From assembly GCF_001984175.1 (NCBI RefSeq), contig NZ_MTQP01000046.1, positions 61,191-125,190 on the forward strand: a stretch of DNA of 64,000 nt. The letters are read 5' to 3'. Numbering within the stretch: the first letter of the stretch is position 1; each line of letters starts with the position of its first letter. The notes under the pieces were generated by a model. That model searched no databases. It was not told the origin of the DNA and worked only from the letters and a program-made list of their open reading frames with translations. Position numbers and translations under genes: made by a program. Of the stretch, positions 24,957 through 33,400 are shown one piece after another. The stretch is from Saccharothrix sp. ALI-22-I. Lineage in GTDB: Bacteria > Actinomycetota > Actinomycetes > Mycobacteriales > Pseudonocardiaceae.

Positions 24957-25100
24957 GTGGGGTTTTCTCGCGCGCGAACCAACCGTGCGCCGAATTTGAG
25001 GCGACAATTCCGGTGCGCGGCGGCGGTCGCCGCCTGCACGCTCCTTCGACCTCAGGTGAGGCGGCGGGCAGTGGCTGATCGAACCGGAACAGTGCGATGA
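24957..25100 (+). CDS. Possible 47-residue leader or precursor peptide ORF, coupled to the ATP-grasp gene
   Basis: GTG 24957 stands five bases after a GGGGGG run (24946-24951), the same kind of ribosome binding site used by other first genes here. The frame runs 47 codons and its TGA overlaps the next gene's ATG as ATGA. The ATP-grasp gene itself has only a weak site, so translation of this ORF would explain how that gene is translated. The peptide starts MGFSRARTNRAP, has a central CAAAVAACTLL and is Arg-rich. Against it, third-position GC is lower than in neighbouring genes. It could be a regulatory leader, a modified-peptide precursor, or chance. Confidence 0.3.
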   Translation: MGFSRARTNRAPNLRRQFRCAAAVAACTLLRPQVRRRAVADRTGTVR

Positions 25101-26458
25101 ACCAGTTGACCGAGGACTACCTTGCGTTCCAGTCGAACGGCGGGCCGGAACGCGCGGAAGCGTCGTGGCGAGCCGCGCAGCGCCTGCGTGCGCTTTTCGG
25201 TGTCGAACACCTCGCCCGGCCGGTCTACCTGGACCGGGAGCAGATCGCGGAGCTCGACCGGGACCTGCCCGCGTTGCACCGCCTGCTGAACGACCTTCCC
25301 GCCCGGTTGTGCGACGGCGACCTCGCGTCGTTCGCGCGGTTGTGCGGCGCTACCCCCGCGCAGGTCGACGCGGTGCTGGCGACCTCTCATCCGACGGGGT
25401 GGCCGCTCGCGCGTGCCGACCTGTTGCACACGGATGACAGGTTCGTCGCGATCGAGACGAACCTGGCGGCCGTGGGTGGTACTGAGACGGGTGAGCTGTG
25501 CCGGGCGATGACGGCGATCCCCGAGATCGGGGAGTTCGTCGCCGCCCGCGATCTGACCTTCACCGATCCCGGCATCGCCTTCCGCGAGGTGTTGCGGGCG
25601 GAGGCAGATCGCATCGGTCGAGGAACCGAGGCGGGGATCGCGGTCGTGTGCGCTCCCGAGGATCCACCGCGCACACGTGCTGTGTTCGAACTGCTCGCGT
25701 TGCTGCTGGAAGAAGACGGCTACACTGCGGTCGCCTGCAGCCTCGACGAGCTGTCGTACCAGGGTGCGGAGGTACGTGCCAACGGCGCACGGGTCGACCT
25801 CGTGCTGCGGTTCTTCTTCCTCGACCGCGTCGGCGGCCAGGGCGAGGACAGCCTCATCGCCCCGCTGCTCGACGCCTGCAGGCGGGAGCAGGTCGTGCTG
25901 CTAGCACCTTTCTCCGCCGATCTCGTCGGAGGCAAGCGCGCTTTCGCACTTCCTTGGCACAGTGAGTTCGCCGGCGACTTCACCGCTGAGGAGCGTGAGC
26001 TCGTCGCCCGGCTCACGCCCTGGTCGCACGTGCTGCGAGACCGTATCTCCACTGCGGATGGAGTGCTGGTCGACGCGCTGGAGCACTGCGTGGCCGAACG
26101 CCCCCGCCTCGTGCTCAAGGGCGGAATGTCGCAGGCCGGGCACGACATCGTGATGGGCCGCGACCTGACCGATGCGCAGTGGCGAGCCGCGGTCTCCGAC
26201 GGTCTTCGCCGGCGATCGGTGGTGCAGCAACTCGTGGAGGCGCCGCCTGAGCCCTTTGTCGAGGGCTGGCCGCGGACGGTCGCCGAGCGCACGGTCAACT
26301 GGGGCGTGTACGTCATCGGTGGGCGCTATGCCGGCGTCATGGCTCGTGGAGCGCTCGCCGGCCGCGCTGGAATCATCAGTTATGAGAGCGGTGCTCTGCT
26401 CGGATGTTCTTTCGAGGAGCGGAGGACTGGAGCCGCACCCGAGGCAGTGGCGTCATGA
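25097..26458 (+). CDS. Circularly permuted ATP-grasp ligase (glutathionylspermidine synthase-like)
   Basis: 453 residues. The C-terminal half carries the ATP-grasp pattern RLVLKGGMSQAGHDIVMGRD (Lys and flexible glycine loop), VVQQLVEAPPEPF, and the late WGVYVIGGRYAGVMARG strand. The N-terminal half has LLHTDDRFVAIETNLAAVGG with the acidic substrate/metal residues of the permuted type. Such enzymes make amide bonds from a carboxylate through an acyl-phosphate. It begins the long plus-strand run, overlaps the small ORF before it and the membrane protein gene after it (ATGA). A role in joining an amine or amino acid to an intermediate is plausible; the substrate is unknown. Confidence 0.75.
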   Translation: MNQLTEDYLAFQSNGGPERAEASWRAAQRLRALFGVEHLARPVYLDREQIAELDRDLPALHRLLNDLPARLCDGDLASFARLCGATPAQVDAVLATSHPTGWPLARADLLHTDDRFVAIETNLAAVGGTETGELCRAMTAIPEIGEFVAARDLTFTDPGIAFREVLRAEADRIGRGTEAGIAVVCAPEDPPRTRAVFELLALLLEEDGYTAVACSLDELSYQGAEVRANGARVDLVLRFFFLDRVGGQGEDSLIAPLLDACRREQVVLLAPFSADLVGGKRAFALPWHSEFAGDFTAEERELVARLTPWSHVLRDRISTADGVLVDALEHCVAERPRLVLKGGMSQAGHDIVMGRDLTDAQWRAAVSDGLRRRSVVQQLVEAPPEPFVEGWPRTVAERTVNWGVYVIGGRYAGVMARGALAGRAGIISYESGALLGCSFEERRTGAAPEAVAS

Positions 26459-26793
26459 CGTTGGCGTTCGTCGCGAAAGCCGCGTTGCTGGCAGCGTTCA
26501 TCGGCTATCTCGGGTACGCGGCTGTCTGTGCGCGGCCGCGGTTCCTGTCGTGGCCCATGTTCACCAGGATCACGTTCACGCGTTTCCAGCTCTCCAACGG
26601 AGCCGACGGCGAACCGATCGACCACTGGCGGCACCTCGTCACGTTCGACTCCTACCACGACATCGGCACCGTCGATGAGTTTCTCGGTTACCTCAGGGAC
26701 GTCCACGGGATCTACGCCGAAGGCATCGTGACCTATGTGGACACCGATGGCGTGCATGCACTGGAGGTGTGCGATGGCGAGCTGGATCTCTGA
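26455..26793 (+). CDS. Small membrane-anchored protein of the HTTM pair
   Basis: 112 residues from ATG 26455, coupled by ATGA to the ATP-grasp gene. One N-terminal transmembrane helix (LAFVAKAALLAAFIGYLGYA) is followed by a mixed soluble domain (FLSWPMFTRITF, HWRHLVTFDSY, EFLGYLRDVHGIYAEG). The last 20 bases overlap the HTTM-protein gene. Small proteins of this shape are often encoded beside vitamin K gamma-carboxylase-like membrane proteins and are presumed partners. No catalytic motif is visible. Confidence 0.7.
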   Translation: MTLAFVAKAALLAAFIGYLGYAAVCARPRFLSWPMFTRITFTRFQLSNGADGEPIDHWRHLVTFDSYHDIGTVDEFLGYLRDVHGIYAEGIVTYVDTDGVHALEVCDGELDL

Positions 26794-27688
26794 CTACCTG
26801 TTCGGCGGGCTGAGCAGCACCGTTCCGTCCATGGCCGTGTCCGCGTTCCGCGTGGTGCTGGCCGTCGCCGTGCTGGCCAAATTCACCGCTGACCACCGCA
26901 ACGGGGCGTGGACCTTCCTGCGGGTAGATGGTTTCGTCGGCCATCGGCACCGGCGCGTTCATCCCAAGCTGACGCCGTCCACGGCCGTGTACCGCGTGCT
27001 CTACGTCGGGAAGTTCGTCGCGGCGGGCTGCCTCCTGCTCGGCGTCGTGCCGCAGATCGCTGGGGCGGCGGTTGCCCTGTGGTTGTTCTTCGAGCTGACG
27101 TTCGACCCCGAGAACCACACCTCTCTGCTGGCGACCTGCGCGTTGCTCCTCTCGTTCAGCCCCGGTGTCGACGACTGCCTCACCTGGCGGACGGTGCTCG
27201 ACGGGATGCGCGAGGGTTTCGCGGTCGTGATCGAGAGGGAGCAGGTATCGGTGACGGACCCGTTCGCTCAGCTTCTGATCATGATCCTGGTGACGCAGAT
27301 GTATCTGGCAACCGCGCTGCGGAAGATCCGCTCGGTGGACTTCCGCAGTGGCCGGCTGCTGCACCGCGTCGCAGAGCACCTCACTCTGGTCTCAGACGAA
27401 CTGCCCCAGCGTCAGAGCTGGTTCCCGCAGTGGTTCGTTCGACGCTTCGCGCTCGGCGACCACGACCGGCTCAGCGCGCGCTGGCGGCGCGCGGCGATCG
27501 CCACGATCTCCCTTGAGATCCTCGTCCCCCCGGGGTTGTACTTCCCGAGCACCTGGCCGTACGCGGCGGTGGCCGGCCTGGCCATGCACCTGGGCTTCGG
27601 CTTCCTGCTACCGGCACGCCTGACGTCGTTCGGGCTCGCCTCGGTCGGCACCTACCTGTTGTTCGCATCACCGTTGACGGCTCAGTGA
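26774..27688 (+). CDS. HTTM/vitamin K gamma-carboxylase-like integral membrane protein
   Basis: 304 residues from ATG 26774, with GGAGG at 26762-26766. Several hydrophobic helices (FRVVLAVAVLAKFTAD, FVAAGCLLLGVVPQIAGAAV, LLIMILVTQMYLATALRKI, LGFGFLLPARLTSFGLASV) and the FDPENHTSLLA block fit the HTTM domain, the membrane half of vitamin K-dependent gamma-carboxylase. Bacterial relatives lacking the rest of the carboxylase are widespread and mostly uncharacterised. The gene overlaps the small membrane protein gene, and 42 bases later the lipoyl E2 gene begins. Quinone-linked chemistry at the membrane is a guess from the family. Confidence 0.7.
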   Translation: MASWISDYLFGGLSSTVPSMAVSAFRVVLAVAVLAKFTADHRNGAWTFLRVDGFVGHRHRRVHPKLTPSTAVYRVLYVGKFVAAGCLLLGVVPQIAGAAVALWLFFELTFDPENHTSLLATCALLLSFSPGVDDCLTWRTVLDGMREGFAVVIEREQVSVTDPFAQLLIMILVTQMYLATALRKIRSVDFRSGRLLHRVAEHLTLVSDELPQRQSWFPQWFVRRFALGDHDRLSARWRRAAIATISLEILVPPGLYFPSTWPYAAVAGLAMHLGFGFLLPARLTSFGLASVGTYLLFASPLTAQ

Positions 27689-27730
27689 GCTCGTTCCCGC
27701 ACATTCCCGCCACAGCAGAAAGTTCAGACG

Positions 27731-28870
27731 ATGTCCGACCTCGCCCGTGATCTCGACTCCGCTTCCGTGGCTGGTGATGGCTCGGTCATCGACACGCCCG
27801 GTGAGCGGGTGATGACGACGGAAGTGCTCGTCGCGCAGGAAGGCGTGAGCGACGACGCCGTTCAGGTGGTGAGCTGGCTGGCCGGCGACGGCGGTGAGGT
27901 GCGTGCCGGTGCACCACTCGTCGAGGTGGAGACCTCGAAGGTCGCCGTTGAGGTGGTGAGTCCCCGCGACGGGTACCTGGTACGGGTCGCCGCGGTGGGG
28001 GATGTCGTCGCGGTTGGCGGTGTGCTCGCGCGAATCTGTTCCTCCGCCGCAGAGGCGGAGTCGTTGCGGAGCGAGAAGCGGATCATCGCCGATGAAGGGA
28101 GCACCTCGACCGACCGCTTCTCGAAGTCGGCGCTGAGGTACGTGCAGGAGCACGGGATCGACTTGTCCGCTTTCGACGGGTTCGACCTCGTGACGTTGCA
28201 GGACGTGGAACGGGTTCACCAGTCCGTCTCGGCCGATGCCGACCGCCCCGCCGGTGTGGTGCCGCTCAGCCGGGCCAAGACCGTGGAGGTCGAACGGCTG
28301 TTGGGGGCCAACGTCCTCAACGCGGCGTTGTCGGTCCAGTTCGACGGAACCGCGCTGCGTGCTTCGTGCGCGGATGCGGATCTGCCGTCGTTGCGGCAGC
28401 TTGCCCTTTTCGTGCGAGCGGTGGCTGTCGCCCTGCGCGATTTCCCCGCTCTCAACGCTTTCTTCGACAACGGGGTCCGTCACTACGACTCGATCAACGT
28501 TGGGGTCGCGATCGACCTCGGCGACGGGCTGCAGGTCGGCGTCGTGCACGGTGCGGACCAGATGGCCGCTGACGAGGTCGAGGAGCGGGTCGGGGAACTG
28601 ATGGCGCGCTATGTCGACGCGGACCTCGCACTGGCTGACGTCACCGGCGCGACTGTCACGGTGAGCGATCTGTCGGTGGAGGGTGTGCTGTCGTTCCAGC
28701 CACTGTTGAACCACCGGCAAGCGCTCGCGATCGGAACGGGTGGCGACCCGTCGCTGCCCGGCCAGCCGTTCACCATCACGGCTACCTTCGACCACCGGGT
28801 GACGAGTGGACGCGAGGTCAGCCAGTTTCTGACCGCGTGTAGGCGAGCGCTGGGGGTCTGTGGTGCTTGA
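27731..28870 (+). CDS. Lipoyl-domain E2-type acyltransferase
   Basis: 379 residues. The N-terminal lipoyl domain (about residues 29-105) has the lipoylated Lys70 in VEVETSKVAVEVV. A short linker and a peripheral-subunit-binding-like segment (SALRYVQEHGIDLSAFDG) come next. The catalytic acyltransferase core includes AALSVQFDGTAL, INVGVAIDLGDGLQVGVV and FDHRVTSGREV. The last motif is DHRVxDG in standard E2 enzymes; Asp is Ser here while the catalytic His stays. Paired with the fused E1 in the same operon, it would carry a two-carbon unit on lipoate and pass it to a carrier protein. No E3 is present, as expected if the unit is transferred without oxidation. Confidence 0.87.
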   Translation: MSDLARDLDSASVAGDGSVIDTPGERVMTTEVLVAQEGVSDDAVQVVSWLAGDGGEVRAGAPLVEVETSKVAVEVVSPRDGYLVRVAAVGDVVAVGGVLARICSSAAEAESLRSEKRIIADEGSTSTDRFSKSALRYVQEHGIDLSAFDGFDLVTLQDVERVHQSVSADADRPAGVVPLSRAKTVEVERLLGANVLNAALSVQFDGTALRASCADADLPSLRQLALFVRAVAVALRDFPALNAFFDNGVRHYDSINVGVAIDLGDGLQVGVVHGADQMAADEVEERVGELMARYVDADLALADVTGATVTVSDLSVEGVLSFQPLLNHRQALAIGTGGDPSLPGQPFTITATFDHRVTSGREVSQFLTACRRALGVCGA

Positions 28871-30467
28871 TGTGACAGGTGAGGTCGCGGTGGACCAGGT
28901 AACCGAGAAGGAGCGGTCGCTCTGGCTGCTGCAGCAGTTGGTGCCGGCGAGCGGGGTCAGCAACATCCCGGTCGGCTTGCGCATCGAGGGGCACGTGAGG
29001 TGGTGGCCGATGCAGCAGGCGATGAACCTCGTGGTCGCCCGGCATCCGGCGTTGCGCACGGTCTACCGCGCGGACGGCGACGTGCTGCACAAGCACGTGT
29101 CCGATGTGGAGGTCGGGATCGAGACGGTTCCCGTTTCCGAGATCGGGCTTGACGACGTCCTAGCGGAGTTCGCGGCGCGTCCCTTCGTTCTCGACGGGGT
29201 CCCACTGGTTCGGGCAGGGCTGTTCCCTTCCTCAAAAGGTGACGTCTTCTGCGTGGTCGCACACCACCTGGTCTTCGACGCCGCGTCGGTCCGTGTGCTG
29301 ATCCACGATCTGCTCACCGCGTATGCGCACTTCTCGAACGACGTCCCGCTTCCGCCCGGTTGGACCGACGAGGTACCCGGCCCCGGTGAGCTCTCGTCGT
29401 CTCCGGAGACCAGGTCGTTCTGGTCGGAGCTGCTGGCCGGTGCGCGACCGGGCGGTATGAAGCTCCGCATCGGACGGTCGGAACCGGCCAGTCCCACGTT
29501 GGCGGGAGAGGTGCTGCGGCTCGACCTTCCGGCCGCGACGGTCTTGACAACGCGCTCGCTCAGCAAGCGGGCGAAGACGACGGAGAACGCCGTGTACCTC
29601 GCTGCGTTCTACCTGTTGTTGCTCCGTAACGGCGCGGCGGAGGATCTGGTGGTCGGTGTGCCCATCGACGTGCACGGTGCCCGCCGCACCGACTCGATCG
29701 GCAATCATGCCAACACGTTCGCTTTGCGGTTGCTGGTGAGCCGTGACTGGAGCTTCGCGGAGCTCGCTCGCCGAACCCGCGACCTGCTCGTGGATGTGAT
29801 GAGGAATCGCGCCATGCCGGCGGACGATTTCCTCGAGCACCTCCGGGGAGATCCCGCCGAATGGCGCACGACGCCGTTCCGGCACATGTTCAACTACCTG
29901 CCCGTCGCGATGACCGACGATCTGACGCTCGATGAGGGGCGGGTGCGCACCTTCCGTCTGCACAACGGCTCCAGTCGGTTCGACTTCGAGTTCCTGGTCA
30001 TGCCGGGAGCCGACGGGACCGGTCTGCGCATCACCTACAGCAAGGAGGTGCACGACCGGGCCGAGCTGGAGAAGCTGGCCGCGGAGTACGACGCGTTGCT
30101 GACGGCCGTCGCCGCCGATCCGGACCGGTCACTGGACGAGGTGCTGCCACCGTCGCCGAACCGGACTCCGGCCAGTGCGGTCGTGGCGGACGCACCGGCC
30201 GGCGCTTCGCCGCACGCCGGTGAGGTGGACGAGGAGCTGGTGTCCCAACTGGTCGCGCTGTGGGAGCGCCTGCTCAAGCGGTCCGACCTCACACCCGACT
30301 CCCACTTCTTCACCGAAGGTGGCAGATCGCTGCTGGCCGCGCGACTGGTTCAGGAGGCCGGCCGCATCGCCGGTGTGAAGGTGAAGCTGAACCGCCTGTT
30401 CGCGGCGCCGACTCCGCGCGGGCTCGCCGCACACATCATCGTCGCCCGCACCGAGTCGGCGGGGTAG
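28860..30467 (+). CDS. NRPS condensation-PCP didomain protein
   Basis: 535 residues, overlapping the E2 gene end by 11 bases. The condensation domain (about 10-430) has its motif as HHLVFDA (135-141) with catalytic His136; the terminal Gly is Ala. Other C-domain blocks are VVGVPIDVHGARR and FRHMFNYLPV. The C-terminal carrier domain carries its Ser in HFFTEGGRSLLAARLV. It lacks an A domain and must be loaded in trans or act on an acyl unit. Position directly after the E2 gene and before the large NRPS suggests it works early, perhaps joining a carrier-bound starter acyl unit to the next residue. Confidence 0.87.
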   Translation: MVLDVTGEVAVDQVTEKERSLWLLQQLVPASGVSNIPVGLRIEGHVRWWPMQQAMNLVVARHPALRTVYRADGDVLHKHVSDVEVGIETVPVSEIGLDDVLAEFAARPFVLDGVPLVRAGLFPSSKGDVFCVVAHHLVFDAASVRVLIHDLLTAYAHFSNDVPLPPGWTDEVPGPGELSSSPETRSFWSELLAGARPGGMKLRIGRSEPASPTLAGEVLRLDLPAATVLTTRSLSKRAKTTENAVYLAAFYLLLLRNGAAEDLVVGVPIDVHGARRTDSIGNHANTFALRLLVSRDWSFAELARRTRDLLVDVMRNRAMPADDFLEHLRGDPAEWRTTPFRHMFNYLPVAMTDDLTLDEGRVRTFRLHNGSSRFDFEFLVMPGADGTGLRITYSKEVHDRAELEKLAAEYDALLTAVAADPDRSLDEVLPPSPNRTPASAVVADAPAGASPHAGEVDEELVSQLVALWERLLKRSDLTPDSHFFTEGGRSLLAARLVQEAGRIAGVKVKLNRLFAAPTPRGLAAHIIVARTESAG

Positions 30468-30472
30468 CCGAG

Positions 30473-33400
30473 ATGGTCGAGGCGACTCACCCCGCTCCTG
30501 CGCTCGCCGGCTCCGAGGTGGCGATCGGGTGCGAGTACGGGATACCTGGCCTCATCCGTGCGCGGACGATGGAGACCCCTCACGCCGTCGCTTGCGCGGA
30601 TGGTGATCGCCGGCTGAGCTATCTGGAGCTGGAGACCGCGAGCGACGACGTCGCCCGGCGTCTGCTGGAGCTGACCGGGAGTGTCCGCGGCGCGGTCGTG
30701 CTGCGGATGCCGCGCGGCGTAGACCTCATCGTGGCGATCCTGGGTGTCCTCAAGGCCGGCTGCTGGTATCTGCCGATAGCGCTGGACGAACCGCTGCGGC
30801 GTGCCACCGCGATGGTTCGTGCCGCACAGGCGGTGGCCGTGATCGGTGTCGAGCCCTTCGCGGACCTGCCGCGGATCGCGGTGGCCTCCGCGTGGAACGG
30901 AACCGCGGAGCTGAGCCCGCTGCGACCGGCCGCGCCGGACGACCCCGTGTACGTCTTGTTCACGTCGGGGTCGACGGGCTCGCCCAAGGGCGTCCTGCTG
31001 GGCAACGCGGCACTGTGCAACCGGATCCTGTGGATGTGTCGTGAGTACGGTGTGAGCGCCGACGACGTTTTCCTGCAGAAGACGGCGAGCACGTTCGACG
31101 TGGCCGGGTGGGAGTTCTTCCTCCCGCTGGTCGCCGGAGCGAGTTGCGTCTATCCCGCGGAGGGCGACCACCGAGATTCCGCTCGTGTGGCGGAACTGAT
31201 CGTCCAGCACGGCGTGACGATGTGCCACTTCGTGCCGTCGATGCTCGCGGAGTTCCTGGGCACCTCGCAGGCCGAGGAGTGCGTGAGCCTGCGTGCTGTG
31301 TTCTGCAGCGGTGAGGCGTTGGGAGCAGGACTCGCGGTGCGTTTCCACCAGGTGCTCGGTGCGGAGCTGCACAATCTCTACGGGCCGACCGAGGCCGCGA
31401 TCGACGTGACGAGCTGGCGGGTGCCCGCTTCCCTGAGGCCTGACGACGCGGTGCCCATCGGGGCTCCCATCGACAACGTCCGGTTGTACGTCCTCGACGG
31501 CGCGCAGCGCGAGGTGGCGCCGGGTGAGCTGGGAGAGTTGTGGATCGGCGGCGTCGCCGTCGCGGCGGGGTACGTCGACCAGCCTGAGCTGACCGCGGCG
31601 GCCTTCCGTGTGCTCGGTGGCGACCGCTGCTACCGGACCGGTGACCTTGTCCGCGTCGTGGGTGACGTGCTGGAGTTCGCGGGCCGCGTGGACGACCAGG
31701 TCAAGATCCGCGGTGTGCGCATCGAGCTGGGGGAGGTCGAGGAGGCGCTCGGATCGCTCCCGTCGGTCAGCCGCGCGGTCGCGCTGACGGTCACGCCCCT
31801 GGAGGGAAGCGCGGAACTCGTCGCGGTGCTGGTGCGCGCCGGTGAGGAGCGGCCTGACGACGAGACGGTCCGGAGCCACCTCGCGGAACGGCTGCCGTGG
31901 GCGTACGTGCCGACGGTGCTGCGCTGGGTCGACCGCTTGCCGCTCACCCGCAGCGGCAAGGCGGACCGGAAGGCGCTCGCCGAACTGTTCGAGGGCCGTC
32001 CCGGTGATGTCATCGGCGACGAGCTGGCGGGTGCGTGGTGGTCCGCCCTGGGCACGCCCGGCTGTGAGCGGCCGGAGACCGTCGGTTTCCTGAGGCTCGG
32101 CGGACACTCGCTGACGGCAATCCGGTTGATCGCGTGGTGCCGCGAGCACCTCGGCGTCGAGGTGCCGCTGTCCGCGTTGCTGGACACGGATCTTTCGCTG
32201 GAAGGACTGCAACGGCTGGTCGGCACCGCCACGCCCGCGGTCCGGCCACCTGACCAGGCCGGGCCCACCGACAAGGACAGCTCGCCACTCGCCCCGGAGC
32301 AGCTCCGGATGTGGACCTGGAGCCGCCTGTACCCCGGTTCCGCCGCTTACAACGTGGTGACCGCGCTGAGGCTGACAGGTGCGCTGGACGTGGCCGCCCT
32401 TTCGGCTGCTCTCACGGACGTGGTGCACCGGCACAGCGCGTTGCGGGTCCGTGTCGACGACTCCGGTGCCGCGCCGGTGCTCCGCTACGCCCAGGACGTG
32501 CGGTTGGAACTGCTGGTGCGGGAGGCGGCGACAGCGGTGGACGAGGACACGGCGTCCGCATTCGCCGACGAGGTCGCCGGTCTGGTCATCGGGCTCGGCC
32601 GGGCGCCGTTGATGCACGCGGGCCTGCTCCGGTGCGAATCGGCTCAGGACGCGGTGCTCGTGCTCTCGCTGCACCACATCATTTCCGACCAGCAGGCCCT
32701 TGAGCTCGTGCTCCGCGATCTCGCTGACGCGTACCGCGCTCGGGTGACCGGGCACGCCCGCGAGCTCAGTCGCGCACCAGACCTGCGCGACCACGTGGCC
32801 GCTGCGGTAGCGCGTGTCGGCGACGCGCGCTGGCAGGCGGATCTGGCTCACTGGACGGGGGTGCTCGAGGGCTGTCCCGCCGAGCTCGGCCTGCCTTTCC
32901 GGCTGCCCGCCCCGCGAACCCCGTCCTTCCGAGGGCAGCGGCAACGTCGCAGGTTCGGTCCTGAACGCACCGCACGGATCCGGGAACTCGCTCAACGCCA
33001 GGGCGTCACCGTCGCGACGATGATCCTCTCGTGCGTGTCGGTCGTGTTGTCGTCCTGGACCGGCCAGGAAACGATCATCCTCGGGACGCCGGCATCTCGA
33101 CGCCGTACGGTGCGAGACCAGGAACTCGTCGGTTTCATGGTCGACACGTTGCCGATGCGGGTGGACCTCCCGGCCACGGCTCCGTTCGCCGAACTCATGA
33201 AGCAGGTGCGACAGAGGCAGATCGAGGCCATGGAGCACCACACACCGACCTTCGACGCGCTGGTGGAGGCGCTGCGCCTGCCTTCGACGCCAGTGTTGTC
33301 ACCGGTGTTCCAGGTCTGGGTGAACGACCTGAGCCAGGCGGCGGAGCCGCCGTCCCTGCCCGGTTTGACCTTGGAACAGGTGGAGCAGGTCGCGGTTCCC

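Noticed and set aside
24812..25078. 88-codon plus-strand frame upstream of the ATP-grasp gene
   Set aside because: It has a poor start without ribosome binding site and weak codon bias; the overlapping 47-codon frame has far better translation signals.
30350..33241. Minus-strand frame of over 900 codons opposite the NRPS
   Set aside because: It is a GC-rich antisense shadow of the NRPS; its His/Arg/Gln-rich composition matches no protein family.
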